Part shown: positions 1 to 8,906 of the stretch, one piece after another | Layout: each line of letters opens with the position of its first letter | Position numbering within the stretch: the stretch's first letter is position 1 | Origin: an uncultured Xenococcaceae cyanobacterium | GTDB taxonomy: Bacteria; Cyanobacteriota; Cyanobacteriia; Cyanobacteriales; Xenococcaceae | DNA length: 32,979 nt | NCBI GenBank assembly: GCA_937996665.1 | Contig: CALKUU010000001.1 | Location: forward strand, 1 to 32,979 | Direction of reading: 5' to 3' | Position numbers and translations under genes: made by a program | The notes under the pieces: model-generated | Seen by the model: only the letters and a program-made list of their open reading frames with translations | The model's database searches: none | What the model was told of the DNA's origin: nothing

Positions 1-128
1 CCAGCCAACCAAGCCAAAAGAGGCCAAAAAATCGTAAAGATTAAGGTACAAACTAGAGCCAAAACTATTCTCTTTTGCTCAGGTTTAAGATAGGGAATTA
101 TTTGCCAGTAGCGAGGGCGAGCTTTCAC
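1..128 (-). CDS. ABC exporter, N-terminal fragment (cut by window edge)
   Basis: Reading the minus strand from a GTG at 128 gives an open frame of 42 codons that runs off the left edge. It begins VKARPRYWQIIPYLKPEQKR and continues into a hydrophobic helix ending WPLLAWLAG. A short charged leader, 'YWQ..PYL.P' and a first membrane helix are what I recall from the start of cyanobacterial ABC multidrug/lipid exporters with fused membrane and ATPase domains. The frame is closed upstream by a TAA, with GTG the first plausible start. No ATPase motif is visible because the rest lies outside the window, so the substrate is unknown and the family call is inference. Confidence 0.5.
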   Translation of the reverse strand, partial: MKARPRYWQIIPYLKPEQKRIVLALVCTLIFTIFWPLLAWLA

Positions 129-365
129 AATAGTAAGGTTGATTATTTTATCTTTAATAGCTTAGGCTAGTACTCCAGCAAATTAACTGGTACCAACAAA
201 AATTAGCAAAGGTGAATAAAACTGCTATCCTCTACTAAGTGTTTTAAATAGCATCAAATGCTACCAAATTCTCAGGCACTAGTGCCGATGTCAACTGAGA
301 TTAGAAGAAACCGCAATCTAAGACAACTTGTTATAAGACAACTGTAAGCATATCAATGAATCATT

Positions 366-1511
366 ATGGTCTTACTTTCTAAAGGATTTGAAGTTGAAAT
401 GTATACTGGGCTGCCTACAGGCGAAATAGTTGGTCTGTCTGACAAGATTGTCAAACAATTAGATTGCTTTGTCCGCGAACCAGATAGTAGAAATGTTGAG
501 TATACAACCGCACCCTATACCAATTATGATCGCCTCTTGTGTGCCCTCCTTAAACCACGAAAAAATCTAAGAGAATATATCCAAACTCTAGGCAACTATA
601 CGATTATGCCAGGGAGTACCCTATCTCTAGGGGATAGTAAGAAATTTTTCCGCTCCGATCCCAACAATCCCTATCACAGCTACATTGAGAATACTTACGG
701 AACTAATGTCGTCACAGCTAGTATCCATATTAATGTCGGCATTAGTGACCCCGAAAAATTAATCCAAGCTTGCCGATTGGTTCGCCTAGAAGCACCACTT
801 TACCTAGCTCTAAGTGCATCTTCTCCTTTCTTAGATGGAGAGGTGACTGGTTCTCATTCAACTCGGTGGCAGACTTTCCCAAAAACACCCAAGCAGGTGC
901 CACTGTTTACGAGTCATCAACATTTTATTGAATGGACAGAAAAGCAATTAGAGATTGGCACGATGGAAAATGTTCGTCATCTCTGGTCTTCGGTGCGACC
1001 CAACGGCGATCGCCGACCTTACAATCTCAATCGTCTTGAATTACGGATTTGTGACTTAGTCGTAGATCCAATAGAGCTATTAGCAATCACAGCTTTACTC
1101 GAAGGCAGAATTGCCCAACTTCTCCAACAACCAGAGCTTGATCCTCTGACCCAGAGTAAATTAAGCCCAGCCGAATTAGTAGAAATTACAGAACAAAATG
1201 AAAGTGCTGCTGCCAAAAATAGCCTTGATGCGCAACTACAACATTGGCAAGATGGGCGAACTATCAAAGCAAGTGACTGGGTTGCTGAAATTTTCGAGCA
1301 AGTCCAACCGACTGTTAAACAACTAGGCTATGGCTGCTTCCTCTCGCCAGTGAAAAAGATTTTGCGTAACGGTAATACGGCACAACAATGGCTAGCTCGT
1401 TACCAACAGGGAGTAGCGGTGCCAACTATTATTACTGAGGCAATTCAAAAAATGGCTCATCAAGAAAAAAGTCTAGAATCAAAATTGTGTCAAACTATTC
1501 TCGTCGCCTAG
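366..1511 (+). CDS. gshA: Glutamate-cysteine ligase, cyanobacterial type
   Basis: A 381-aa protein that matches, from memory, the cyanobacterial glutamate-cysteine ligase family. This enzyme makes gamma-glutamylcysteine from glutamate, cysteine and ATP, the first and committed step of glutathione synthesis in the cytoplasm. The N-terminus (GFEVEMYTG) and the 'NVEYTTAPYTNYD' segment around residues 44-56 resemble the substrate-binding part of the family, followed by 'TASIHINVG' near 117-125 and 'NRLELRICDL' near 220-230. The length is usual for the family. It stands alone on the + strand, 83 bp ahead of trmL, so the two could be co-transcribed, although I see no shared function. There is no strong Shine-Dalgarno before the ATG, which is common in cyanobacteria. 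No defects were seen. Confidence 0.85.
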   Translation: MVLLSKGFEVEMYTGLPTGEIVGLSDKIVKQLDCFVREPDSRNVEYTTAPYTNYDRLLCALLKPRKNLREYIQTLGNYTIMPGSTLSLGDSKKFFRSDPNNPYHSYIENTYGTNVVTASIHINVGISDPEKLIQACRLVRLEAPLYLALSASSPFLDGEVTGSHSTRWQTFPKTPKQVPLFTSHQHFIEWTEKQLEIGTMENVRHLWSSVRPNGDRRPYNLNRLELRICDLVVDPIELLAITALLEGRIAQLLQQPELDPLTQSKLSPAELVEITEQNESAAAKNSLDAQLQHWQDGRTIKASDWVAEIFEQVQPTVKQLGYGCFLSPVKKILRNGNTAQQWLARYQQGVAVPTIITEAIQKMAHQEKSLESKLCQTILVA

Positions 1512-1594
1512 AACGAACAATTTTAGCTAGAATATCAGCCAATGTTTTTGCTCAATAAATCAGCAATTAAATAAACAGATTAGTTAACAAATTA

Positions 1595-2053
1595 ATGCCC
1601 CGCATAGTTTTAGTCCATCCAGAAATCCCTCCCAATACAGGAAATATTGCCCGCACCTGTGCAGCAACTAAAACCGAACTTCATTTGGTTGCGCCTCTTG
1701 GCTTTGAAATTAGCGATCGCTATTTAAAAAGAGCAGGTCTAGATTATTGGCCATATGTAGACCTTCATTACCATCAAGATCTAGATCATTTTTGGCAAGA
1801 ATATCAGCAAAGAGATGGCAATCTAATTGGGTTTACTGTGCGAGGAGACGGAAATTATCTTGAGTACCAATACAAGGAAGAAGACTGGCTACTATTTGGT
1901 TGCGAAACTAAAGGTTTACCGCCTGAAGTTCTCAAAGCCTGCCACTACAGAGCCTATATTGAAATTTCCCAGCCTCAAGTACGTAGTCTAAACCTTTCGG
2001 TTAGCGTTTCGATTGCCTTATTCGAAGCAATTCGCCAAACAAATCAAAAGTAG
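1595..2053 (+). CDS. trmL: tRNA (cytidine/uridine-34 2'-O)-methyltransferase, SPOUT family
   Basis: A 152-aa SPOUT-fold methyltransferase of the TrmL (YibK) type. TrmL uses S-adenosylmethionine to methylate the ribose 2'-OH of the wobble base of certain leucine tRNAs and acts as a homodimer. Family signatures are visible in order: PEIPPNTGNIARTCAAT at residues 9-25, the glycine-containing 'LFGCETKGLP' near 105-114, and the C-terminal 'QVRSLNLSVSVSIALFEAIRQ' region that forms the trefoil-knot cofactor site. Length is normal for a stand-alone SPOUT enzyme. It follows gshA by 83 bp on the same strand. A related SPOUT rRNA/tRNA methylase cannot be fully excluded, but the short length and N-terminus favour TrmL. 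Confidence 0.88.
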   Translation: MPRIVLVHPEIPPNTGNIARTCAATKTELHLVAPLGFEISDRYLKRAGLDYWPYVDLHYHQDLDHFWQEYQQRDGNLIGFTVRGDGNYLEYQYKEEDWLLFGCETKGLPPEVLKACHYRAYIEISQPQVRSLNLSVSVSIALFEAIRQTNQK

Positions 2054-2513
2054 CTGAAGTAACAATTAAGTCTCTTCGACAAATAATTTTGTAAATATTT
2101 AGATACTTTTTAGGACAAATAACTTAGCTAATTAACTTCAATTTTTGAAATGTTGAGAACTCTTGTTCGAGCAATAAATATAAACAATTCTCAATATAAA
2201 TAAACCTCAACTTCTACAATATGATCACCCAACATATTTCAAGACAAACAATAACAAAGAAATAAAAAGCTACTGTAAAGTACTTGTTTAAAATCTAATT
2301 TCAGGTTAACCTTTCGTAAAATAGGAAAAAATTTATTTAGACTCTCCCTGACCCTTTTATCAAAGGAAGGAAATTGAGAGGAATTTTTGTTTTGGTATTT
2401 TATTTAGACGATAGAAGTTTAAGTATTAAAATCCGACCGAGTTTGATGTAACTTTATTTGACATCAAGCCAATTATTGTTTTCTCTGCTGCCACCAAGCG
2501 AATACCTACAACC
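2054..2513 (+). other. Intergenic region, 460 bp
   Basis: This AT-rich stretch lies between trmL and the LysM/M23 gene. I find no reading frame longer than about 15 codons, no tRNA-like fold and no convincing terminator for trmL. It presumably holds the promoter and 5' leader of the peptidase gene, but I could not pick out a reliable -35/-10 pair. Confidence 0.5.
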
Positions 2514-4034
2514 ATGCAAGATAGACGACAAGCCGACGACACTAGTTGTTTTCCAAATCAAATCCAGACCACATCTTATGCCAATAGTGTTTCCTCATTC
2601 TTAAATGGGATTAACCACGTTGGTTCTTTTAAGCTTTTATGGCTAGTCGCTTCGGCTTCGTCTTTTGGTATCACAAGCATTTGGCAACAACCAGCCCAAG
2701 CGGAAACAGATTTGCTTGGCACAACTCCCGAAAGTAGTGAAACTTTAATCGCTCAACTGGATATTACCAGTTTGGATGCGAGCAATACAATTGCCAATAA
2801 AAATAGTTCTTCCTCTGCAATTGTAGACAATCAAGATAATGACAACAGTGATTTAGATCACCGCGCTCCAAATCGAGATCAATCGCTTCCAATATCTCAG
2901 CCAAATTTCAGCTCTAATCTACAACAAGGTAGTTTTAATATTCCTCAATTACCTTCGTTAGCAGTTAATACTCTTCATCAAGAGAAAGCAAAAAATTTAT
3001 ATACAGTTAGAGCTGGCGACACCATAGTCGGAATTGCTCGTAAGCATGGTGTATCTAGTAGACAAATTATCAAAGCAAATAGAATTGCTAATCCAAATCT
3101 TATCAAGGTAAATCGCCAGCTAATTATTCCTAGTCAAGAATTTACTAAGGGATTTGCACGGAGTGTTGCTTTTAAAAATAGAAAATATTCCCTTAATAAC
3201 AGCTTCATCCGTCCAGAATCAGAGAAAAGGACTCTTCTAAACTTCTCTAAAAATCCCAAGTCTAACAGCGTTACGTCTCTAGCTAAGACAACTAGCAACG
3301 TTCAGAATGAGACAATCGCTTCAAAGAGAAAAGATCCTTATATATCAAAACTTAGACAAGATATTATCAAATTACGTTCTGAATATCGAGATCAGTTCAA
3401 AAGCAACCAAACCGAAGCTTCTCGAATCACGAATCTCCGAAATGATAAAACCTTAAGTACCATCAATAAAGTTAATCAAAGTCAATCTAGATCAACAGCC
3501 TCAATAAATAATTCCGTTGATAATTCTGTGACGGCGACTCCCTCTCCAGAAAAAAAGGTCAATCCCTTAATTGCAACCGTCAAAGATTTTGTCTTAGCGC
3601 CAAAGCTCCCTCCTCTAGCTTCACCAGAAGAATATTTACCTGACAACCCAGTTTTTAACGGTTATATCTGGCCAGCGCAAGGCAACTTGACATCTGGATA
3701 TGGATGGCGTTGGGGAAGATTGCATAAGGGAATTGATATCGCAGCGCCAATTGGCACACCAATCGTTGCGGCCGCACCAGGAGAAGTTATTTTTGCAGGT
3801 TGGAATACTGGTGGGTATGGCAACTTAGTTAAGTTAAAACACGACGATGGAAGTGTCACACTGTACGCACACAATAATCGCGTTCTAATTCGCTCCGGAC
3901 AAAAGGTTAAGCAGGGTCAATTGATAGCGGAAATGGGTAGTACGGGAAGAAGTTCTGGCCCTCACCTACATTTCGAGATTCGCCCAAATGGATCGAGTGC
4001 GATTAATCCCATTGCCAGATTGCCAAGAAAATAG
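2514..4034 (+). CDS. Secreted LysM-M23 peptidase (murein hydrolase or activator)
   Basis: A 506-aa envelope protein. A hydrophobic segment at about residues 40-63 ending in QPAQA looks like a signal peptide or anchor that starts unusually far from the N-terminus. A LysM peptidoglycan-binding domain spans about 163-206 (YTVRAGDTIVGIARKHGVS...LIIP). A long Ser/Asn/Lys-rich, probably disordered region follows. The C-terminal M23 domain (about 380-503) carries the zinc-site motifs H404xxxD408 (HKGIDIA) and H484-L-H486 (GPHLHFEI), so the metal ligands are intact and it could be an active endopeptidase rather than a degenerate NlpD/EnvC-type activator. Members of the family cut or remodel peptidoglycan cross-links during growth and division. 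It stands alone and ends at a perfect hairpin terminator. Which division or stress process it serves is unknown. Confidence 0.88.
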   Translation: MQDRRQADDTSCFPNQIQTTSYANSVSSFLNGINHVGSFKLLWLVASASSFGITSIWQQPAQAETDLLGTTPESSETLIAQLDITSLDASNTIANKNSSSSAIVDNQDNDNSDLDHRAPNRDQSLPISQPNFSSNLQQGSFNIPQLPSLAVNTLHQEKAKNLYTVRAGDTIVGIARKHGVSSRQIIKANRIANPNLIKVNRQLIIPSQEFTKGFARSVAFKNRKYSLNNSFIRPESEKRTLLNFSKNPKSNSVTSLAKTTSNVQNETIASKRKDPYISKLRQDIIKLRSEYRDQFKSNQTEASRITNLRNDKTLSTINKVNQSQSRSTASINNSVDNSVTATPSPEKKVNPLIATVKDFVLAPKLPPLASPEEYLPDNPVFNGYIWPAQGNLTSGYGWRWGRLHKGIDIAAPIGTPIVAAAPGEVIFAGWNTGGYGNLVKLKHDDGSVTLYAHNNRVLIRSGQKVKQGQLIAEMGSTGRSSGPHLHFEIRPNGSSAINPIARLPRK

Positions 4035-4054
4035 GTTCTAGTTAGTTCTCAAGT

Positions 4055-4089
4055 AAAAAGCGAGCTTTTATATTCGAAGCTCGCTTTTT
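4055..4089. terminator. Bidirectional intrinsic terminator
   Basis: A perfect 13-bp stem (AAAAAGCGAGCTT with AAGCTCGCTTTTT) around a 9-nt loop. It has A-runs on the left and T-runs on the right, so it can terminate both strands. It sits between the convergent peptidase (ends 4034) and sulfotransferase (ends 4129) genes and serves both. Confidence 0.93.
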
Positions 4090-4128
4090 GTCTAGCTATT
4101 CAGAATTTTCAAGTTTCACAGTCGAAAT

Positions 4129-4986
4129 TTAGGGAACCTGATAACCATATGGTTTCATCTCTTCACTACAGATATTAGCAACGGTTTCAAAATCTTGATC
4201 AGATAGAGCTAGCTTGGGCTTTTTCCTAGATTTATCAATAGCTTTACTTCCATCGGTTCCGCCAGGATATCTCTTGTCTGAACTATATTGACTTTCATGG
4301 TTAAGAACACTCTCATCCCATTCTAAGCCAATAAATTCAACGATTTCAGCCATGATTTTACTAGGGTCATCCAAAAGCTGTTCATACTGAAAATCATAAA
4401 CAGAAAGATTGTTTTGTTTACACCAATTTAAGGTAAGTTCCTTATATTTCCAGATATAAGCGCCTAAGGATACTTCATCTAAACTTTTAATGTCTAAATC
4501 CAAAATCTCTGGAAAAATAAACGAGTGCTGCCAAAGCTCGTCTGCACCATAAACTTTGATCCAGTTGCCTTCTTTTTGTTGCCATCGCAACATCGAAGAA
4601 ACTACAGCATAGGGATTTCGACTGGGCCAAATAATTTTGGATTCGGCTAAGTTTTTGAGAATATACTCCATTTTTGCCGTTTGAGCAGGAAACTTGAGAG
4701 CGAACAGAGACTTTTGATCTACTTTTTGCGCTCTAAGACTAGAGGGGGCGGGGAAAATATAATCAACATCACTTTCGTCAACTCCATGGATTGAAGGATG
4801 AGCATTTAACATCAAGTAAGTCAGAGTATTACCACTCCGCTGACAACCTAAAATTAGAACTAATCTTTCTGCCAACTGAGAATAAGAAGAAGGCGAATAA
4901 GAGATGTCGTATGACAAATCGCGAAGTTTCTTAAGATTATTATGAGACAGATTATCGTTAAGAACACTTTTAATAAACTTGATCAT
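4129..4986 (-). CDS. Sulfotransferase family protein
   Basis: A 285-aa PAPS-dependent sulfotransferase. It would move a sulfuryl group from 3'-phosphoadenylyl sulfate to a hydroxyl or amine of a sugar, lipid or small molecule. The 5'-phosphosulfate-binding loop is clear at residues 44-57 (LILGCQRSGNTLTY), followed by LNAHPSIHG. The 3'-phosphate site is seen as WPSRNPYAVVSSMLRW near 121-136, with R124 and the following serines. The remainder, including DFQYEQLLDDP around 200, fits the fold. No signal peptide or membrane segment is evident, so it is probably cytoplasmic. Neighbours give no clue to the acceptor; capsule or exopolysaccharide decoration is a guess supported only weakly by the glycosyltransferases elsewhere in the window. 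Confidence 0.85.
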   Translation of the reverse strand: MIKFIKSVLNDNLSHNNLKKLRDLSYDISYSPSSYSQLAERLVLILGCQRSGNTLTYLMLNAHPSIHGVDESDVDYIFPAPSSLRAQKVDQKSLFALKFPAQTAKMEYILKNLAESKIIWPSRNPYAVVSSMLRWQQKEGNWIKVYGADELWQHSFIFPEILDLDIKSLDEVSLGAYIWKYKELTLNWCKQNNLSVYDFQYEQLLDDPSKIMAEIVEFIGLEWDESVLNHESQYSSDKRYPGGTDGSKAIDKSRKKPKLALSDQDFETVANICSEEMKPYGYQVP

Positions 4987-5356
4987 AAGAATTCTAAATT
5001 AAAGTTAAATAAGATTAGATCTCTAAGCTAAATATTGTGGCTATAAGCCTTTCCAAATAATTTACATATAGCCATTATCGTCAGATTAAATTGACTCTTA
5101 GCATCTTATACAATTTTACTGTGGCAAAAAAAAAGTACTATGAAGATTGCGTGTTTTACGATGAAGATTGGATGTTTGATAGATTTTAGCTAGAGAAACT
5201 AACTTCTTATTATAATTGAGAAATTATGCGTTTAATCTAATTTAGTCTGCTTTTAAGATTAATAATTAGGCATTTTGTCGCAAAAATAGACAAGTTCACC
5301 AAATACCCTTTCCCTATTTTCTCGCAAAATCATCAGAAAAGTTCCAAATTAAACTA
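4987..5356. other. Intergenic region, 370 bp, between divergent genes
   Basis: AT-rich space between the divergent sulfotransferase and methyltransferase genes, expected to hold both promoters. At 5140-5180 there is an imperfect tandem repeat of about 20 bp (unit begins ATGAAGATTG, followed by GTGTTT-like bases). No gene or RNA fold was recognised. Confidence 0.5.
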
Positions 5357-6046
5357 ATGGTTTTTAAATTAGAAAAAGTAGTTCCCTGGGGTAGATCCTT
5401 CGCTGACTATCGCAAGATGTTTAATCTTAGCGATCGCGACCTAGAATTAAAAATTTTAGACTGTGGGGGAGGACCTGCCAGTTTTAATGCGGAAATGGCA
5501 AAGATGGGGAATCGAGTAATTTCTTGCGATCCTCTTTATAATTTTGAGAAAACAGCGATCGCAGATCGAATCAATGACACCTATCCCTCAATTATTAAAG
5601 GCTTAAAAACGAATTTTGATCTTTTTGTTTGGCAAGAGATCCAGACTCCTGAAGATTTAGGAAAACTGAGATTATCAGCGATGAAATTATTCTTAGCTGA
5701 TTTTGAAAAAGGTCGAGAACAAAACCGTTATCTCAATCAAGAGCTGCCAAATTTGCCGTTTGACTCAAATCAATTTGATCTTGCGCTCTGTAGCCATTTG
5801 TTATTTACTTATTCAGAGCAATTTTCTTACGATTTTCACCTATTATCAATTCGAGAAATGTGCCGTGTTGCCAAGGAAGTTAGAATCTTTCCTTTAGTTG
5901 ATAATTTCACTGGAACACCATCTCCTCATTTAGCGCCTTTGCAGCAAGCACTTAAACTTGATGGCTATCAGGCAACAATCACTACTGTTGACTATGAGTT
6001 CCAAAAAGGTGGTAATCAAATGTTAGTAATCAATAAAGCTAACTAA
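5357..6046 (+). CDS. Class I SAM-dependent methyltransferase-like protein, unknown substrate
   Basis: A 229-aa protein with a class I methyltransferase nucleotide-binding motif, ILDCGGGPASFN at residues 33-44, followed by an acidic strand end (VISCDPL, 54-60) that would hold the cofactor ribose. Later 'LPFDSNQFDLALCSHLLF' near 135-152 matches the usual motif-IV region. I recognise it only as a conserved cyanobacterial methyltransferase-like protein; I cannot name the substrate. It has no signal peptide. It is monocistronic, with 300 bp before the next gene. It contains HIP1 or HIP1-like sites (AGCGATCGCGAC near 5429), so base composition fits the host. It could methylate a small molecule or protein, or could have lost activity; sequence alone does not decide. 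Confidence 0.7.
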   Translation: MVFKLEKVVPWGRSFADYRKMFNLSDRDLELKILDCGGGPASFNAEMAKMGNRVISCDPLYNFEKTAIADRINDTYPSIIKGLKTNFDLFVWQEIQTPEDLGKLRLSAMKLFLADFEKGREQNRYLNQELPNLPFDSNQFDLALCSHLLFTYSEQFSYDFHLLSIREMCRVAKEVRIFPLVDNFTGTPSPHLAPLQQALKLDGYQATITTVDYEFQKGGNQMLVINKAN

Positions 6047-6355
6047 TCTAAGTTAATTAATTACAAATTCAAATTTTGATACTTTCAAAAAATCTAAGTA
6101 TTAGGAAAGCTAGCTTCATTTTCCTAGACACTTTGCTCGTGTTTATTTCTAGTAACCACCATAACTTTTTTGGCAATAAAAGGTAGAGAGATTGATCATA
6201 TTTTGTAGTGATTAACTTCAATTTGCTAAGCGATCGCGATCGCCTTTATCCCCTTGCAATGCCAGTATATTTAATTAAGTGGAAACACGGGAACACACAA
6301 CTGAGTTTCAACTTCCACTAACCGATAACACACAATTTTTTTAATACTTTTAACA
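6047..6355 (+). other. Intergenic region, 309 bp
   Basis: It lies between the methyltransferase and lysozyme genes. It contains a short inverted repeat at 6102-6126 (TAGGAAA/TTTCCTA, no T-run) and two overlapping HIP1 octamers at 6230-6243 (GCGATCGCGATCGC). The lysozyme promoter is presumably downstream of these. No gene was seen. Confidence 0.5.
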
Positions 6356-6982
6356 ATGACTTTTAATCTTACTGCTATCAAAAACTCTTCTCTTCGTTCT
6401 TTGACTGGTCTTGCTGCTTGTTTGCTAATTCCTACTGTTGCGGCTCCCGCTTCTGCTGCTGGGTTTGAATTTGATGCTCCTGCTGCTCAGGCTAATCCTG
6501 TTTTACTAGATAATGCGATCGCTTCTGCTCCTCGCGTTAGTGCTGCTACTATCAATTTGGTTAAAACTCACGAAGGTTTTAGTGCTAAGGCTTATATTGA
6601 TACTAGTGGTTTACCTGTAATTGGTTATGGTCAAACTTTCGTTCGCGGCAAACGAGTGAAGATGGGTCAGTGGATTTCTAAGGCTGAGGCAGATAGAGAA
6701 TTAGCTAGAGAGCTTTATCATATTCAGCGTAAGGTTAAGGCTAACGTCAGAGTTAAACTTACTCCTAACCAGTTAGGTGCCCTTACTTCTCTTGCTTACA
6801 ATGCAGGAATGAGAGTAATTACTAACAGTACTTTGGCTCGTAAGCTTAATGCTGGTAATTATGCTGGAGCGGCTAATGAGTTTGTTCGTTGGAATAAGGC
6901 AAACAAAGGTGGTAAACTTGTTCCTTTTGCTGGTCTTACTCGCAGACGTCAGGCTGAGCGTCGTTTGTTCTTAACTCCTTAG
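6356..6982 (+). CDS. Secreted phage-type lysozyme, GH24 family
   Basis: A 208-aa protein with a clear Sec signal peptide (basic start, hydrophobic core at about 16-30, likely cleavage after ASA near 34) and a GH24 (T4/P22 lysozyme-like) domain at about 65-206. GH24 enzymes cleave the MurNAc-GlcNAc bond of peptidoglycan. E73 in KTHEGF and D82 in YIDTSG match the catalytic Glu and Asp. The position of T26 of T4 lysozyme is V88 here (LPVIGYGQT), and the following His is Gln93. The C-terminal signature (NQLGALTSLAYNAG ... STLARKLNAGNYAGAANEFVRW ... RRRQAERRLF) is intact. Codons end in T unusually often (gct, ggt, act, ctt), unlike most neighbours. It has its own terminator. It may be a domesticated phage endolysin used in wall remodelling or against competitors; activity is uncertain because of the Thr change. 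Confidence 0.87.
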   Translation: MTFNLTAIKNSSLRSLTGLAACLLIPTVAAPASAAGFEFDAPAAQANPVLLDNAIASAPRVSAATINLVKTHEGFSAKAYIDTSGLPVIGYGQTFVRGKRVKMGQWISKAEADRELARELYHIQRKVKANVRVKLTPNQLGALTSLAYNAGMRVITNSTLARKLNAGNYAGAANEFVRWNKANKGGKLVPFAGLTRRRQAERRLFLTP

Positions 6983-7003
6983 GAAAGTAGCTTACAAAAA
7001 TAT

Positions 7004-7050
7004 AAAGCACTATCAACCTATATATGAGTAATCGATTGATAGTGCTTTTT
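7004..7050 (+). terminator. Intrinsic terminator of the GH24 gene
   Basis: A perfect 13-bp stem (AAAGCACTATCAA with TTGATAGTGCTTT) with a 19-nt loop, followed by a T-run. It lies 21 bp after the lysozyme stop. In the other direction it is followed by a weaker T-rich stretch and could also stop transcripts from lysS. Confidence 0.9.
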
Positions 7051-7132
7051 TGTGACCTAGAAATATCAGCAAAGAAACTATTGAGAAAACGGGGTCAATA
7101 GTCTAACTTTCATAAACACGTGGAAATCAGAA

Positions 7133-8743
7133 TTACTTCCCTTCTTTGCTCTCACTATTTCCTGGATCAGTTTCTAAACCAGATTTATCTTGATTATTTT
7201 GACTTTTGAGAAGAGGAAAAGCAATAACATCTCGAATACTAGGTGAATCGGTCAATAACATCACCAATCTGTCTATGCCAATTCCTAAGCCTCCAGTGGG
7301 AGGCATCCCATATTCTAAGGCAGTCAAAAAATCTTCATCAACATCATGAGCTTCCACATCGCCCGCTGCTTTTTTATCAGCTTGAGCTTCTAGTCTTGCT
7401 CTTTGATCCAAAGGATCTGTTAACTCCGAAAAACTGTTGGCTGTTTCTCGCCCCACAATAAATAACTCAAACCTTTCCACTAATCCAGGTTTATCCCGAT
7501 GTGGTTTTGCCAAAGGAGATATTTCGACAGGATAGTCAGTTATAAAGGTTGGCTGAATTAGAGAACTCTCAACTTTTTGCTCAAAAGCTTCATTTAGTAA
7601 TTTGCCAATAGTTTGACAATCTTCAGGTACAGCAATACCAGCATCCTCAGCAGCACTTTTTGCCGAAGCAAAATCAGTAAATTTTGCAAAGTCAATTCCC
7701 GATGCCTCTGCCACCGCTTCATGCATTGTCACTCTTCGCCAAGGAGGAGTTAAATCAATTTCTGTTCCTTGATAACTTACCTTAGTGTTACCCAAAACTT
7801 CTTGGGTAACACTGCTAACAATATTTTCGGTTAAAGCCATCATGTCATGATAGTCGACGTAGGCTTGATACACCTCTATAGAGGTAAATTCAGGATTATG
7901 TCTAGTTGAAATCCCCTCGTTACGGAAGATCCGACCAAGCTCAAAAACCTTTTCAAAACCACCTACAATTAACCTTTTCAGATGAAGCTCGGTCGCAATT
8001 CTGAGGTAAAGCTCCATATCCAAGGTATTGTGCTTAGTGATAAAAGGGCGAGCCTCTGCACCACCAGCCTCACTTTGCAAAACAGGGGTTTCTATTTCTA
8101 GAAAATCTCTAGTCTCTAAATAGCGACGAATTCCCGCAGTAACTTTAGCTCTGATCCGAAAAGCATTTCTAACTTGGGGATTAACTATTAAGTCAACATA
8201 TCGCTGACGATAACGTTTTTCAGTATCGCTCAAACCGTGCCATTTATCGGGAAGAGGCAGCAGAGATTTAGTAAGGATCGCAAACTCACTTACATAAACA
8301 GAAAGTTCACCTTTTTCTGTCCTTTTGATGTTGCCCTTAACACCCAAAATATCGCCAGCATCACTCAGTTTTTTAAGATGATTAAACGCACCTATCAAAT
8401 TAGAACCCTCTGGGTCAGACATGGTGTTATTAATCTTCTTTTTCTCAAGATAAAGTTGAATTCTTCCAGTTTCATCCTGTAATTCAAAAAAGGCTAACTT
8501 GCCAAAAACCCGACGAGCCATAATTCTCCCGGCAATGGAAACTTCGTCGAGAATTTCTTCACCTGGGGCTAAATCAAGATACTTTTCTTGCAATTGCTGG
8601 GCATGATCGGTAATCTCCCACTTATAACAGTAAGGATTCAACCCCAAATCTTTGATTTGTCCAACCTTCTGAATTCTTGTCTGGCGAATTTCATCTAAAT
8701 TAGATTTGTTCGGTTGATTGTCGGGAGATTGAGTTCCTGCCAT
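7133..8743 (-). CDS. lysS: Lysine-tRNA ligase, class II
   Basis: A 536-aa class II lysyl-tRNA synthetase that charges tRNA-Lys with lysine using ATP. Visible parts in order: an N-terminal OB-fold anticodon-binding domain at about 68-160 ([20 protein letters not shown]), motif 1 near 215-235 ([17 protein letters not shown]), motif 2 ([20 protein letters not shown]) and C-terminal motif 3 ([14 protein letters not shown]). A Ser/Glu/Lys-rich tail of about 25 residues follows the usual end of the catalytic domain. The N-terminal 15 residues ([15 protein letters not shown]) are a low-complexity leader, as in other cyanobacteria. It lies downstream of the RRM gene on the same strand, but a terminator-like hairpin separates them, so it probably has its own promoter. 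Confidence 0.97.
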   Translation of the reverse strand: MAGTQSPDNQPNKSNLDEIRQTRIQKVGQIKDLGLNPYCYKWEITDHAQQLQEKYLDLAPGEEILDEVSIAGRIMARRVFGKLAFFELQDETGRIQLYLEKKKINNTMSDPEGSNLIGAFNHLKKLSDAGDILGVKGNIKRTEKGELSVYVSEFAILTKSLLPLPDKWHGLSDTEKRYRQRYVDLIVNPQVRNAFRIRAKVTAGIRRYLETRDFLEIETPVLQSEAGGAEARPFITKHNTLDMELYLRIATELHLKRLIVGGFEKVFELGRIFRNEGISTRHNPEFTSIEVYQAYVDYHDMMALTENIVSSVTQEVLGNTKVSYQGTEIDLTPPWRRVTMHEAVAEASGIDFAKFTDFASAKSAAEDAGIAVPEDCQTIGKLLNEAFEQKVESSLIQPTFITDYPVEISPLAKPHRDKPGLVERFELFIVGRETANSFSELTDPLDQRARLEAQADKKAAGDVEAHDVDEDFLTALEYGMPPTGGLGIGIDRLVMLLTDSPSIRDVIAFPLLKSQNNQDKSGLETDPGNSESKEGK

Positions 8744-8800
8744 TATGTTCGTTTAAATATCTTGTAATTAGTTGTAAATTGAAAACAGAGTTCAGACAAC

Positions 8801-8829
8801 AAAAAAGCCCAACCTTCTGAGTGCCGAGC
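8801..8829 (-). terminator. Probable intrinsic terminator of the RRM gene
   Basis: Read on the minus strand, GCTCGGC pairs with GTTGGGC (7 bp, three G-U pairs) around a 9-nt loop, followed directly by six T residues. It lies about 80 bp after the stop of the RRM gene and before lysS. The wobble pairs make it weaker than the others in the window. Confidence 0.6.
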
Positions 8830-8906
8830 CAATCTTAAACAATGTTAGATGTATTCTAATAGATAGCGCTAATAATCTAGACGCTACTTAATTAAATTAA
8901 TAGTTG

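Noticed and set aside
1019-1267. Minus-strand frame inside gshA
   Set aside because: A shadow of the real gene in another frame, with low-complexity Ser/Cys composition.
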